From Herbaspirillum sp. LeCh32-8 (GTDB lineage: Bacteria > Pseudomonadota > Gammaproteobacteria > Burkholderiales > Burkholderiaceae_D), in NCBI RefSeq assembly GCF_017814915.1, contig NZ_JAGIPZ010000004.1, positions 188,442 to 252,441 on the forward strand: a DNA stretch of 64,000 bases. Reading direction: 5' to 3'. A program made the translations under genes and the position numbers. The notes beneath the pieces are model-generated. The model was not told where the DNA came from. It ran no database searches and was given only the letters and a program-made list of their open reading frames with translations. Positions 42,776 through 52,470 of the stretch are shown one piece after another. Every line of letters begins with the position of its first letter. Positions within the stretch are counted from its first letter, which is position 1.

Positions 42776-43285
42776 ATGAAGTACGCATCCACTTTCACCC
42801 CTTATCGACCGGCCCCCACGAGCGCTCAACGCATGGCGAAGAGCACGAAGGGAGCCTCGGATTTTTTGCGGTCGAATTCGACGATGGCGGCGCTGTTGCC
42901 CGCCCTCTCGCGCATGGCCACGCTGCAAAAGGCAGTAGCGGCCGGCTTGCCCGCGATGTTCACCGCGTGCGAGATATTGAATTTCGAAGCTGGCGTACTG
43001 GTGATGAGTTCGCCCAATGCGGCATTGGCGGCCCGACTCAAACAACAGCTCCCCAAGCTGCAAGACCGCCTGCAAAATGATGGATGGCAGGTTAATTCAA
43101 TCCGTATCAAAGTGCAAGTTGGCAAGATTGCTCCGCCGCCAACGCCCAAGCGGGTGGTCGAACTGACGGACAATGCATTGACGTCCTTTGCCGAGCTCAG
43201 CAGTTCGCTGTCGACCGACCCGCGCAGCCAGGGCCTGAAGGATGCCATCGACGCCATGATACGGCGTCGCCAGGCGCGCGCATAA
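42776..43285 (+). CDS. dciA: DciA-like protein (DUF721), replicative helicase-loading factor
   Basis: 169 residues with the DUF721 region (about 30-115, STMAALLPALSRMATLQKAV, then FEAGVLVMSSPNAALAARLK). DciA is the ancestral loader of DnaB in bacteria lacking DnaC. Divergent from the M23 gene and convergent with lpxC. Confidence 0.87.
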   Translation: MKYASTFTPYRPAPTSAQRMAKSTKGASDFLRSNSTMAALLPALSRMATLQKAVAAGLPAMFTACEILNFEAGVLVMSSPNAALAARLKQQLPKLQDRLQNDGWQVNSIRIKVQVGKIAPPPTPKRVVELTDNALTSFAELSSSLSTDPRSQGLKDAIDAMIRRRQARA

Positions 43286-43398
43286 GCCGAACAGGGAAAG
43301 GAAAGCGGGTTTATTTCCCTCGAGCAATCCGATGCGCGTGCAATCTTGTAAAAGATTTACGCCGCCGAATTCCCGTCCCGATACAAGGACACAAAGAC

Positions 43399-43426
43399 AA
43401 ACGCCCCGGCATGCCGGGGCGTTTTG
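43399..43426. terminator. terminator between dciA and lpxC
   Basis: CGCCCCGGC-AT-GCCGGGGCG with A- and T-runs on both sides. Confidence 0.88.
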
Positions 43427-43451
43427 CATTGCACGGTAAAGCGGGCGCGGG

Positions 43452-44387
43452 TCAGTTCAGCGCCCACTCCTGCTTGGCCTGCATCACATAGGTCTGCGGC
43501 GCGGTATCCAGCGAGTCGAAGGTGACGATCTCGTAGGCGTCCGGGTTGTTGAGCAACTCGCGCAGCAGCAGGTTGTTCAGGCCGTGGCCGGACTTGTGCG
43601 CGTCGTAGCTAGCCAAGAGCGGATGGCCGATGATATAGAGGTCGCCGATGGCGTCCAGGATCTTGTGGCGCACGAACTCGTTGTCGTAGCGCAGGCCGTC
43701 GGCGTTCAGGATGCGGTACTCGTCCATCACGATCGCGTTCTCGAACGAGCCGCCGCGCGCCAGGCCCATGCCGCGCAGGGTTTCCACGTCCTGCATGAAG
43801 CCGAAGGTGCGCGCGCGGGCGATTTCCTTGACGTAGGAGTCGATGCCGAAGTCGACCTCGGCCACCTGGCCGGTGCCGTCCACCGCGGGGTGGTTGAATT
43901 CGATGAAGAACTTCAGGCGGAAGCCGTTGTACGGCTCCAGGCGCGCCCATTTTTCCTTGTCGCCGGTGCCTTCGCGCACTTCCACGGGCTTTTTCACGCG
44001 GATGAATTTCTTGGCGGCGTTCTGCTCTTGCAAGCCGGCCTGCTGCAGCAGGAACACGAAGGAGGACGCCGAACCGTCCATGATCGGAATTTCTTCCGCG
44101 GTCAGGTCGATGTAGAGGTTGTCGATACCGAGGCCGGCGCAGGCCGACAGCAGATGCTCGACGGTGGAGACCTTGGCGCCGTCCTTGGTCAGGGTCGATG
44201 CCATGCGGGTATCGCCCACGCCGGTGGCCACCATCGGCAGCTCGACCACCGGGTCGAGGTCGATGCGGCGGAAGATGATGCCGGTGTCCGGCGCAGCCGG
44301 ACGCAGGGTCAGCTCGACCTTGGTGCCGGAATGCAGACCGACGCCGGTGGACTTGACCAGATTCTTGATTGTGCGCTGTTTCAACAT
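43452..44387 (-). CDS. lpxC: UDP-3-O-acyl-N-acetylglucosamine deacetylase
   Basis: First committed step of lipid A synthesis; target of known inhibitors. 311 residues starting [20 protein letters not shown]. Zinc and catalytic residues are visible: STVEHLLSA (His), [13 protein letters not shown] (His, Asp) and HKSGHGLNN (His). An AGGG abuts the ATG with no spacing, and TATAAT is only six bases before the ATG. Confidence 0.96.
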   Translation of the reverse strand: MLKQRTIKNLVKSTGVGLHSGTKVELTLRPAAPDTGIIFRRIDLDPVVELPMVATGVGDTRMASTLTKDGAKVSTVEHLLSACAGLGIDNLYIDLTAEEIPIMDGSASSFVFLLQQAGLQEQNAAKKFIRVKKPVEVREGTGDKEKWARLEPYNGFRLKFFIEFNHPAVDGTGQVAEVDFGIDSYVKEIARARTFGFMQDVETLRGMGLARGGSFENAIVMDEYRILNADGLRYDNEFVRHKILDAIGDLYIIGHPLLASYDAHKSGHGLNNLLLRELLNNPDAYEIVTFDSLDTAPQTYVMQAKQEWALN

Positions 44388-44393
44388 CCCTGC

Positions 44394-44399
44394 ATTATA
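44394..44399 (-). promoter_or_regulatory. TATAAT box six bases before the lpxC ATG
   Basis: A perfect -10 hexamer with only a weak -35 upstream. Initiation at the usual distance would fall at or next to the ATG, giving a leaderless mRNA. Confidence 0.45.
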
Positions 44400-44512
44400 G
44401 CCAAGCCATGGGCGCCAAGCCTGCGGGGTGTTGCAAATCTGAGGCGTGCGTCACCGGAGTTGCCGCGGTGACAATGATTGAATTAAACGGTGCCGTCGGG
44501 GCACAAAACGAC

Positions 44513-44612
44513 ACTGGATCCCGGCCTGCGCCGGAACGACAGCGGGGAGGCGGCCGACATTCGTCGGTTCAAGCATCTCCCTCCTGTCGTCCTGACGAAG
44601 GTCAGGACCCAG
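44513..44612. repeat. inverted pair of REP-like elements
   Basis: Copy 1 (44513-44540, minus) and copy 2 (44586-44612, plus) share GTCGT, a short stem (TTCCGGC-GCAG-GCCGGGA or TCCTGAC-GAAG-GTCAGGA) and CCAG. This is the dispersed palindromic repeat seen in many proteobacterial gaps, here as a doublet between lpxC and the peroxiredoxin gene. Confidence 0.75.
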
Positions 44613-44638
44613 CATCGTTCAACGCAACGTGAACCGAA

Positions 44639-45142
<504 letters not shown>

Positions 45143-45203
45143 GGTGTTTCCTCGTCTGGTTGTGTCTGTTTGTGTTGGTCGGCGGCTTCGGCGGCGACGC
45201 CGG

Positions 45204-45235
45204 AAAAACCAACGCCGCGCACGAGGCGCGGCGTT
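45204..45235 (-). terminator. ftsZ / dcw cluster terminator
   Basis: Stem AACGCCGCGC / GCGCGGCGTT with a five-base loop, then GGTTTTT on the minus strand, 93 bases past ftsZ. Confidence 0.85.
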
Positions 45236-45327
45236 AGTATGCCCTGTTCTTTCCCGTCGCGCCGAATTGCTGGAAATCGGACAAGCCGACGCGGCGGGAA
45301 AGAGATCGGTGCGGGATCAGCCTGCGA

Positions 45328-46515
45328 TCAGTCGGCCTGCTTGCGCAGGAATGCCGGGATGTCGTAGGTTTCCATGCCGTTCTTTTCCAGCGCGCGCACG
45401 GTGTCGGAAGCCGACTCGCGACGCCACACCGCCGGCGCCTTCAGGCCGCCGAAAGCGGCAGCCGGTTGCGCCACGCCTTGCATCACGGTGCCGGTGGCGG
45501 CCATGATCGGCTCGTTGTGGGTACCGGTACGCATCACCGGTGTCTGTACCAGCTGCACGGTCTTGCGTGCGCGGCCCAGGCCGGTGGCCACCACGGTGAC
45601 GCGGATCTCGTCGCCCATGGTGTCGTCGTAGGCGATGCCCTGGGCGATGGACGCGTCAGGAGCGGCGAAGGCGCGCACGGTCGCCATCACTTCCTTGATT
45701 TCCTTACCCTTCAGGCTGCGCGAAGCGGTCACGTTGACCAGCACGCCACGCGCGCCGGACAGGTCGATGCCGTCCAGCAGCGGCGAGGCCACGGCCTGCT
45801 CGGCCGCCACGCGCGCGCGGTCGACGCCGGAAGCGGTCGCGGTGCCCATCATGGCCTTGCCCTGCTCGCCCATGATGGTCTTGACGTCGTTGAAGTCGAC
45901 GTTGATATGGCCCGGCACGTTGATGATCTCGGCGATACCGGCGACGGCGTTGTTGAGCACGTCGTCAGCGTGGGACAGCCACTCGATCATGCTGTCGTCT
46001 TCGTAGATCTCTTCCAGCTTCTCGTTGAGGATGATGATCAGGGAATCGACGTGCTGCGACAGCTCTTCCAGGCCGGCGTCGGCGATGTCCATGCACTTCT
46101 GGCCTTCGTAGGAGAACGGCTTGGACACCACGGCCACGGTCAGCGCGCCCTGCTGCTTGGCGACCTGCGCCACCACGGGAGCAGCACCGGTGCCGGTGCC
46201 GCCGCCCATGCCGGCAGCGATGAAGACCATGTGCGCGCCGCGCAGCGAGTCTTCGATGCGCGAGCGGGTTTCTTCGGCCAGGCGACGGCCGACTTCCGGC
46301 TGCATGCCTGCGCCCAGGCCGGTCTCGCCGATCTGGATGACGTTATGCGCGCGCGACTGCTTCAGCGCTTGCGCATCGGTGTTGGCGGCGATGAATTCGA
46401 CGCCGGACACACCCTTGTTGATCATATGCTGCACAGCGTTGCCGCCGGCGCCGCCAACGCCGACGACCTTGATGATCGTACCGAGCGTCGCATTGTCGAC
46501 CATATCGATTTCCAT
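45328..46515 (-). CDS. ftsZ: cell division protein FtsZ
   Basis: Tubulin-like GTPase that forms the division ring. Start at the ATG at 46515 (MEIDMVDNATLGTIIKVVGV, 395 aa), eight bases after AAGGAGT; an open frame reaches further up but has no site. The tubulin signature GGGTGTGAAP, NAALQ-like ANTDAQALKQ, and the C-terminal peptide DIPAFLRKQAD (binding FtsA/ZipA) are present. The linker before it is short. Last gene of the dcw cluster. Confidence 0.97.
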   Translation of the reverse strand: MEIDMVDNATLGTIIKVVGVGGAGGNAVQHMINKGVSGVEFIAANTDAQALKQSRAHNVIQIGETGLGAGMQPEVGRRLAEETRSRIEDSLRGAHMVFIAAGMGGGTGTGAAPVVAQVAKQQGALTVAVVSKPFSYEGQKCMDIADAGLEELSQHVDSLIIILNEKLEEIYEDDSMIEWLSHADDVLNNAVAGIAEIINVPGHINVDFNDVKTIMGEQGKAMMGTATASGVDRARVAAEQAVASPLLDGIDLSGARGVLVNVTASRSLKGKEIKEVMATVRAFAAPDASIAQGIAYDDTMGDEIRVTVVATGLGRARKTVQLVQTPVMRTGTHNEPIMAATGTVMQGVAQPAAAFGGLKAPAVWRRESASDTVRALEKNGMETYDIPAFLRKQAD

Positions 46516-46678
46516 GATGACTCCTTTAAATATATGTATCCGCAGCTGGCAGTTGATAGGCATCACGCGGTGTGACGACTAGCAACTGATCACTGCCTGA
46601 CTATCCAATAAATGAATGCTGATGAGTGCTGCCTGATACTGCAATTCCAAAAAACCGATCCTGCCAATTACTTGCCCA

Positions 46679-46761
46679 TACCGCCGAATACCGTCCGAAC
46701 AACGTTACCGCCATGAAACACAAACTCCCAGAACCGTACCGCCGTTGACTTCTTTACCGCC
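46679..46761. repeat. four GGCGGTA repeats upstream of ftsZ
   Basis: TACCGCC on the plus strand at 46679-46685, 46706-46712, 46737-46743 and 46755-46761, all in one orientation, in the 298-base ftsA-ftsZ gap. Spacings are 27, 31 and 18 bases. This gap probably carries ftsZ promoters; the repeats may bind a regulator. Confidence 0.6.
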
Positions 46762-46813
46762 AAAACTTTTACATCCTGATGCACTCGCCGCTACGCCGCG
46801 TTGAAACCGCCGC

Positions 46814-48046
46814 TCAGAAATTGCCGAGGAACCATTCCTTCATGCGCTGCCAGACCGCCTTTACCGAGCCTTCCTGGCGCGTCACGATGTAGCCGCGCAG
46901 GTATTGCTTCTTGGCTTCCTGCAGCAGACCCAGCACAGTCGAGTAGCGCGGGCTGCGCACCACGTCGGCCAGCTGGCCGCTGTACTCCGGCGTGCCCAGG
47001 CGCGCCGGCTTGAGGAAGATGTCTTCGGCCAGCTCGGTCATGCCCGGCATCAGCGCCGAACCGCCGGTGAGCACGATGCCCGAGGACAGCACTTCTTCGT
47101 AGCCCGACTCGCGCACCACCTGGTGCACCAGCGCAAACAGCTCTTCCACGCGCGGCTCGATCACCGCCGCCAGCGCCTGGCGCGACAAGGTGCGCGGATT
47201 GCGGTCGCCCAGGCCGGGGACTTCCAGCGTCTCGGTCGGGTCGGCCAGAATCTGCTTGGCCACGCCGTAGCGCAGTTTGATTTCTTCCGCTTCCAGCGTC
47301 GGCGTACGCAGCGCCATCGCGATGTCGTTGGTGATCTGGTCGCCGGCGATGGGGATCACCGCGGTGTGGCGGATCGCGCCTTCGGTGAACACCGCCACGT
47401 CGGTGGTGCCGCCGCCGATGTCGACCAGCACCACGCCCAGTTCGCGCTCGTCGGTGGTCAGCACGGCGTCGGCCGAGGCCATCGGCTGCAGGATCAGGTC
47501 CGACACTTCCAGGCCGCAGCGACGCACGCACTTGACGATGTTCTGCACGGCCGAGACCGCGCCGGTCACGATATGCACTTTGACTTCCAGGCGGATGCCG
47601 CTCATGCCGATGGGCTCGCGCACGTCTTCCTGGTTGTCGACGATGAATTCCTGCGGGACCGTGTGCAGCAGCTGCTGGTCGGTCGGAATGTTGACGGCCT
47701 TGGCGGTTTCGATCACGCGCGAGACGTCGGCCGCCGTCACTTCCTTGTCCTTGATCGCCACCATGCCGCTCGAATTGAAGCTGCGGATATGGCTGCCGGC
47801 AATGCCGGTATAGACGTTTCTGATCTTGCAGTCGGCCATTAGTTCGGCCTCTTCGAGCGCGCGCTGGATGGATTCGACAGTGGCCTCGATATTGACCACC
47901 ACGCCCTTCTTGAGCCCCTTGGATTCGGACTGCCCCAGGCCGATCACTTCATGGCGGCCGTCAGCCAGCACCTCGGCCACCACCGCCACCACCTTGGAGG
48001 TGCCGATGTCGAGACCGACGATCAGATTTTTTGCGTCTTTTGTCAT
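46814..48046 (-). CDS. ftsA: cell division protein FtsA
   Basis: Actin-like ATPase that anchors FtsZ to the membrane. 410 residues: GLDIGTSKVVAVVAEV (phosphate 1), VDIGGGTTDVAVF (phosphate 2), and a C-terminal amphipathic membrane helix (AVWQRMKEWFLGNF). Eleven bases after ftsQ. ATG with a weak site, so coupling to ftsQ is likely. Confidence 0.97.
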   Translation of the reverse strand: MTKDAKNLIVGLDIGTSKVVAVVAEVLADGRHEVIGLGQSESKGLKKGVVVNIEATVESIQRALEEAELMADCKIRNVYTGIAGSHIRSFNSSGMVAIKDKEVTAADVSRVIETAKAVNIPTDQQLLHTVPQEFIVDNQEDVREPIGMSGIRLEVKVHIVTGAVSAVQNIVKCVRRCGLEVSDLILQPMASADAVLTTDERELGVVLVDIGGGTTDVAVFTEGAIRHTAVIPIAGDQITNDIAMALRTPTLEAEEIKLRYGVAKQILADPTETLEVPGLGDRNPRTLSRQALAAVIEPRVEELFALVHQVVRESGYEEVLSSGIVLTGGSALMPGMTELAEDIFLKPARLGTPEYSGQLADVVRSPRYSTVLGLLQEAKKQYLRGYIVTRQEGSVKAVWQRMKEWFLGNF

Positions 48047-48057
48047 ATCGTTGTCGC

Positions 48058-48828
48058 TTATTTCTTCTTTCCGTTCAATGCCGCCAGCACCATTCCATCC
48101 GCCTTGAGCGCCATCCCGTTGGGGTAACGCATGTCGACGCTCTCGATCTTGCCCTGCAATCTTTCCATCAGCTGCGGATACACCGCCACCAGCCGATCAA
48201 TTCTTTCCTTCAATACCGCGTCGCCCAGGTCGCGACCCAGTTCGACCGTCATGCCGTTGTCCAGCTTCACCGTCCAGGCGTAGCGGTTGGACAGCACCAG
48301 CGACTCCGGCTCCAGCTTCAGCGGCGCGAACCACTGGCGGAACTGCGCCAGCCGCGTCACCACCTGCTTCTCGCTGCCCTCGGGGCCGTCGAACTCCAGC
48401 AGGTCGCCGTCATCCTCGGCCTCGGCCAGGTTGGCGGTGAACACATCACCCTTCTGCGACAGCAACTTGCCGTCTTCGCCCCAGGTGCCCAGGGCCTTGT
48501 GTTCCTCGATCTTCACCACCAGCCGGTCCGGCCACTCGCGCCGCACCATCGCACGGCGCACCCACGGCACCGCCTCGAAGGCCGCGCGCACCGCCGACAA
48601 GTCGGTGGTGAAGAAATTGCCATGGATGCGCGGCACCGCCGTGGCCCGCACCGTCAGCGCATTGACCTTTTCCAGCGGCAATTCGCTGGCGCTTTCAATG
48701 CGTATCGTGTGCAGCGTAAACATCGGCCGCTGCGCCACCCACCACAAACCCGATGCCACCAGGGCCAGCAGCACCAGCGCAAGCAGCGCGCTGCTGACCG
48801 CGTTAAGCATCTTGACGTCTTGCCACAT
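48058..48828 (-). CDS. ftsQ: cell division protein FtsQ
   Basis: 256 residues; bitopic divisome protein. One membrane helix (about 10-30, AVSSALLALVLLALVASGLW) is followed by a POTRA domain (FTLHTIRIESASELPLEKVN) and the FtsQ beta-domain. It links to FtsB/FtsL. Follows ddlB after 24 bases. Confidence 0.93.
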   Translation of the reverse strand: MWQDVKMLNAVSSALLALVLLALVASGLWWVAQRPMFTLHTIRIESASELPLEKVNALTVRATAVPRIHGNFFTTDLSAVRAAFEAVPWVRRAMVRREWPDRLVVKIEEHKALGTWGEDGKLLSQKGDVFTANLAEAEDDGDLLEFDGPEGSEKQVVTRLAQFRQWFAPLKLEPESLVLSNRYAWTVKLDNGMTVELGRDLGDAVLKERIDRLVAVYPQLMERLQGKIESVDMRYPNGMALKADGMVLAALNGKKK

Positions 48829-48852
48829 TCCTTCGCGAGCTCCCCTGCCGCC

Positions 48853-49857
48853 TTAAGGTTGAGACGCTTGCGGCGTCCAATCCTTGGAGGGCGTCATGTC
48901 GAGCGCCGCCAGCTGCAGGATTTCGCAGCACAACTCTTCGTAGCTCATCCCCTCCGCCTTGGCCGCCATAGGCACCAGCGAATGACCGGTCATGCCGGGC
49001 GAGGTATTGATTTCCAGCAAATAAGGTTCAGCCTTGCCGTCCTGCTCGCGCAGCATGAAGTCGACACGGCTCCAGCCGCGGCAACCCAGCGCGTTGAACG
49101 CCTGCACTGCCAGTTCCTGCAGGCGCCGGGTCAGCTGCTCGTCGAGCGGGGCCGGGCACAGGTACTTGGTGTCGTCGGTGAAATACTTGTTCTGGTAGTC
49201 GTAATTGCCTTCCGGCGCACGGATCTCGATCACCGGCAGGGCGCGCGCATTGCGACCGCTACCCAGTACCGGCACCGTCAGCTCGCGGCCGCGGATGAAT
49301 TCCTCGGCCAGCACCACGTCGTCGTACTTGGCGCACAGGTCGAACCCGGCCTGCACATCCGAATAACCGTTGACCTTGGCGATGCCGATGGTCGAGCCCT
49401 CATGCGGCGCCTTCAGCATCAGCGGCAGGCCCAGCTCGTCGGGCACGACGCGCAGCTGCTCGCGCGTGGTGGCCTTGGCGTCCAGCACCGCAAAACGCGG
49501 CGTCGGCAAGCCATGCGCCAGCCAGATGCGCTTGGTCATGATCTTGTCCATGGCGATCGACGACGCCATCACGCCGGGGCCGGTGTAGGGCAGGCCCATC
49601 TGCTCCAGCGCGCCCTGCAGCGTGCCGTCTTCACCATAGCGGCCGTGCAGCGCGATGAACACGCGGTCAAACTTCTGCGCCTGCAGCTCGCCCAGCGTGT
49701 GTTGCGCCGGATCGAACGGATGGGCGTCGACGCCCTTGCTGCGCAATGCCTGCAGCACGCCGGTGCCGGACATGTTGGACACTTCGCGCTCGGCCGAGCG
49801 GCCGCCGTAGAGCACGCCGACGCGGCCGAATGCCTTGATCTGTTCCTGGCTGATCAT
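48853..49857 (-). CDS. ddlB: D-alanine--D-alanine ligase
   Basis: 334 residues; ATP-grasp enzyme making D-Ala-D-Ala for murein. [20 protein letters not shown] start, [10 protein letters not shown] and [18 protein letters not shown] (metal site) are intact. Overlaps the murC stop by four bases (ATGA). Confidence 0.96.
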   Translation of the reverse strand: MISQEQIKAFGRVGVLYGGRSAEREVSNMSGTGVLQALRSKGVDAHPFDPAQHTLGELQAQKFDRVFIALHGRYGEDGTLQGALEQMGLPYTGPGVMASSIAMDKIMTKRIWLAHGLPTPRFAVLDAKATTREQLRVVPDELGLPLMLKAPHEGSTIGIAKVNGYSDVQAGFDLCAKYDDVVLAEEFIRGRELTVPVLGSGRNARALPVIEIRAPEGNYDYQNKYFTDDTKYLCPAPLDEQLTRRLQELAVQAFNALGCRGWSRVDFMLREQDGKAEPYLLEINTSPGMTGHSLVPMAAKAEGMSYEELCCEILQLAALDMTPSKDWTPQASQP

Positions 49858-51281
49858 GCGGCCCCCTGTTCGCTCTTTTCGCTGGCCTGCGCCGTCAGGC
49901 GGCCAGGCACGCCGGAGATCGATCCGGCGCCCATGGTCATCACCACGTCGCCGTCGCGCACCACGTTGCGGATGGTCTCGGGCATGTCGACGATATCGTC
50001 CACGAACACCGGCTCAACCTTGCCGGCCGCGCGCAGCGCGTGCGCCAGCGAACGGCCGTCGGCCGCCACGATGGGCGACTCGCCGGCGGAATACACCTCG
50101 CCCAGCACCAGCACGTCGGTTTGCGAGAGCACCTTGACGAAGTCCTCGAACAGGTCGCGCGTGCGGGTGTAGCGGTGCGGCTGGAACGCAAGCACCAGGC
50201 GGCGGCCCGGATAGGCGCCGCGCGCGGCCGAAATGGTGGCCGCGGTCTCAACCGGGTGGTGGCCGTAGTCGTCGACCAGCGTGAAATGGCCGGCCGGCTT
50301 GCCGTCGGCATCGAACAGCGGCACCTCGCCATAGCGGGTGAAGCGGCGGCCGACGCCGTTGAATTCGGTCAGCGCCTTCTGGGTAGCGGCGTCGTCCACG
50401 TCGAGCTCACGCGCGATCGCAATCGCGGCGCAGGCGTTTTGCACGTTGTGCATGCCGGGCTGGTTCAGGCTCACCTGCATCGGCGCGTAGCCTTCCTGGA
50501 TCACGGTGAACTCCATCTTGCCATCGACCGCCTTGGCGTCCACCGCGCGCACTTCGGCGTCTTCGTGGAAACCGTAGGTAAGGATGGGCTTGGACACCAT
50601 CGGCATGATCTCGCGCACGTGCGGATCGTCCAGGCACAGCACCGCCACGCCGTAGAACGGCAGGCGCTGGGTAAACTCGACGAAGGCCTGCTTCAGGCGC
50701 GCGAAGTCATGGTTGTAGGTCTCCATGTGGTCGGCGTCGATGTTGGTGATCACCTCGATCACCGGCGTCAGGTTCAGGAAGGACGCGTCTGATTCGTCGG
50801 CCTCGGCCACGATGAATTCGCCGGTGCCCAGCTTGGCGTTGGCGCCGGCTGACGTCAGTCGGCCGCCGATCACGAAGGTCGGATCCAGTCCGCCTTGGGC
50901 CAGCACGCTGGCCACCAGCGAGGTGGTGGTGGTCTTGCCGTGGGTGCCGGCAATGGCGATGCCCTTCTTCAGGCGCATCAGCTCGCCCAACATCACCGCG
51001 CGCGGCACGATGGGGATATGTTTCTTGCGCGCTGCCAGCACCTCGGGGTTGTCGCCCTTGACAGCGGTGGAGGTGACGATGGCGTCGGCGCCGTCGATGT
51101 TCTCGGCCGCGTGGCCGTAGCGGATGCAGGCGCCCAGCTGCGCCAGGCGTTGGGTCGCGGCGTTGCTGCCCAGGTCCGAGCCGGACACGCCGTAGCCCAG
51201 GTTGAGCATGACCTCGGCGATGCCGCTCATTCCTGAGCCGCCGATGCCTACGAAATGGATATTTTTGACTCTATGTTTCAT
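49854..51281 (-). CDS. murC: UDP-N-acetylmuramate--L-alanine ligase
   Basis: 475 residues; adds L-Ala to UDP-MurNAc. Starts [21 protein letters not shown]-loop [19 protein letters not shown] motif near 330. The ATG (51281) has only a weak purine tract (GTAAAGAAC) upstream, and its first 14 residues occur a second time in a mini-gene just before it (51287-51391). The codons at this start are unusually AT-rich (AAA, CAT, AGA, AAA, AAT) for this genome. Confidence 0.97.
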   Translation of the reverse strand: MKHRVKNIHFVGIGGSGMSGIAEVMLNLGYGVSGSDLGSNAATQRLAQLGACIRYGHAAENIDGADAIVTSTAVKGDNPEVLAARKKHIPIVPRAVMLGELMRLKKGIAIAGTHGKTTTTSLVASVLAQGGLDPTFVIGGRLTSAGANAKLGTGEFIVAEADESDASFLNLTPVIEVITNIDADHMETYNHDFARLKQAFVEFTQRLPFYGVAVLCLDDPHVREIMPMVSKPILTYGFHEDAEVRAVDAKAVDGKMEFTVIQEGYAPMQVSLNQPGMHNVQNACAAIAIARELDVDDAATQKALTEFNGVGRRFTRYGEVPLFDADGKPAGHFTLVDDYGHHPVETAATISAARGAYPGRRLVLAFQPHRYTRTRDLFEDFVKVLSQTDVLVLGEVYSAGESPIVAADGRSLAHALRAAGKVEPVFVDDIVDMPETIRNVVRDGDVVMTMGAGSISGVPGRLTAQASEKSEQGAA

Positions 51282-51286
51282 GTTCT

Positions 51287-51391
51287 TTACTCGCTGGCGG
51301 ACCGGCTTCGCCCAAAACTAAAAAGCGCCGCGCGACCGCGCGGCTCAGCGCCGATGCCTACAAAGTGAATGTTCTTGACGCGATGCTTCAT
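51287..51391 (-). CDS. 34-codon reading frame repeating the murC N-terminus
   Basis: Begins [15 protein letters not shown], identical to MurC for 14 residues, then [19 protein letters not shown] and TAA. Its ATG overlaps the murG stop (ATGA), as expected of a murG-murC junction. The stop lies five bases before the real murC ATG, in another frame (110 bases between the ATGs). Seven of the first 14 codons differ from murC and all seven changes are synonymous. Its end crosses a terminator-like hairpin. It may be a regulatory upstream frame or a duplication remnant. Confidence 0.65.
   Translation of the reverse strand: MKHRVKNIHFVGIGAEPRGRAALFSFGRSRSASE
51320..51344 (-). terminator. terminator-like hairpin between murG and murC
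   Basis: On the minus strand GCCGCGC, loop GGTC, GCGCGGC, then GC and TTTTT. It lies inside the 34-codon frame, within an operon that must read through to ftsZ, so it could be an attenuator. Confidence 0.65.
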
Positions 51392-52470
51392 GGTGTTACC
51401 AGTCCTTCCAGCACGCGCGCGATCGCCTCATTGGCGTCGCGCCGGCCTTGTTCGTATGCCGCCTGCGCCATCTCCTGGCATGCAGCGCGGTCCATTGTCT
51501 GCAGCAAACCCGCCAGCGCTTCGGCAGTGAGTTCGCGTTGCGGCAGATGAATCGCTGCGCGCTTGTCTGCCATCCATTTTGCGTTGTCGATCTGGTGCGA
51601 GGTGGTCGACACCGCCAGCGGCACCAGCACGCTCGCCACGCCGGCGGCGGTCAACTCGGACACCGTAATGGCGCCGGCGCGGCAGATCACCAGATCGGCC
51701 TCGGCGTAGCGGCGCGGCATGTCGTCGATGAAATCCACCACCTCGGCCTGCACGCCGGCTTGCGCGTACGAGGCGCGCAAGGCTTCGATGTGCTGCTTGC
51801 CCGACTGGTGCGTGACCAGCGGGCGCAGCTCCGGCGCCAGCCTGGCCAGCGCCGCCGGAACGTTGTCGTTCAATACCTTGGCGCCCAGGCTGCCGCCCAC
51901 CACCAGGATCCGCAACGGGCCGCTGCGGCCTGCATAGCGCTGCGCCGGCAGCGGCAACGCCACAATTTCCTTGCGTACGGGGTTGCCGGTGACCTCGGCC
52001 TTGCCGGCGGCACGGCCGAAATCGGCCGGGAAACCGAACAGCACGCGGTCGGCCAGCGGCGTCAGGGTCTTGTTCGACAGCAGCAGCGCGGCGTCGGCGT
52101 TGACCAGCACCAGCGGCTTGCCGCGCAGGCGCGCCATGGCGCCGCCCGGCACCGTCACATAGCCGCCCATGCCCAGCACTACGTCCGGACGGCGGCGGCC
52201 GAGGATGGCGAAGCAGGTCAGGAAACTCGCCGCCATGCGGAACACGCCCTTGACCGTATGCATCAGGCCCTTGCCGCGCAGGCCGGCGAAGACGATGGTG
52301 TCCATTTCCACGCCATGGCGCGGAACCAGATCGCGCTCCATGCCGTGCGAAGTGCCCAGCCAGCTCACCTGCCAGCCGCGCGCACGCATGGTGTCGGCAA
52401 TCGCCAGGCCGGGGAAGATATGGCCGCCGGTGCCGGCCGCCATGATCAGCAATTTGCGGGAGGCGCTCAT
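51388..52470 (-). CDS. murG: lipid II synthase (UDP-GlcNAc transferase) MurG
   Basis: 360 residues from the ATG at 52470 ([20 protein letters not shown]), overlapping the ftsW stop by four bases; the longer open frame covers ftsW. It adds GlcNAc to lipid I on the inner face of the membrane. [11 protein letters not shown] and [20 protein letters not shown] are the typical C-domain motifs. Confidence 0.97.
   Translation of the reverse strand: MSASRKLLIMAAGTGGHIFPGLAIADTMRARGWQVSWLGTSHGMERDLVPRHGVEMDTIVFAGLRGKGLMHTVKGVFRMAASFLTCFAILGRRRPDVVLGMGGYVTVPGGAMARLRGKPLVLVNADAALLLSNKTLTPLADRVLFGFPADFGRAAGKAEVTGNPVRKEIVALPLPAQRYAGRSGPLRILVVGGSLGAKVLNDNVPAALARLAPELRPLVTHQSGKQHIEALRASYAQAGVQAEVVDFIDDMPRRYAEADLVICRAGAITVSELTAAGVASVLVPLAVSTTSHQIDNAKWMADKRAAIHLPQRELTAEALAGLLQTMDRAACQEMAQAAYEQGRRDANEAIARVLEGLVTP

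Noticed and set aside
51281-51391. In-frame N-terminal extension of MurC through the upstream copy
   Set aside because: The two ATGs are 110 bases apart, not a multiple of three, and a TAA closes the first frame before murC.
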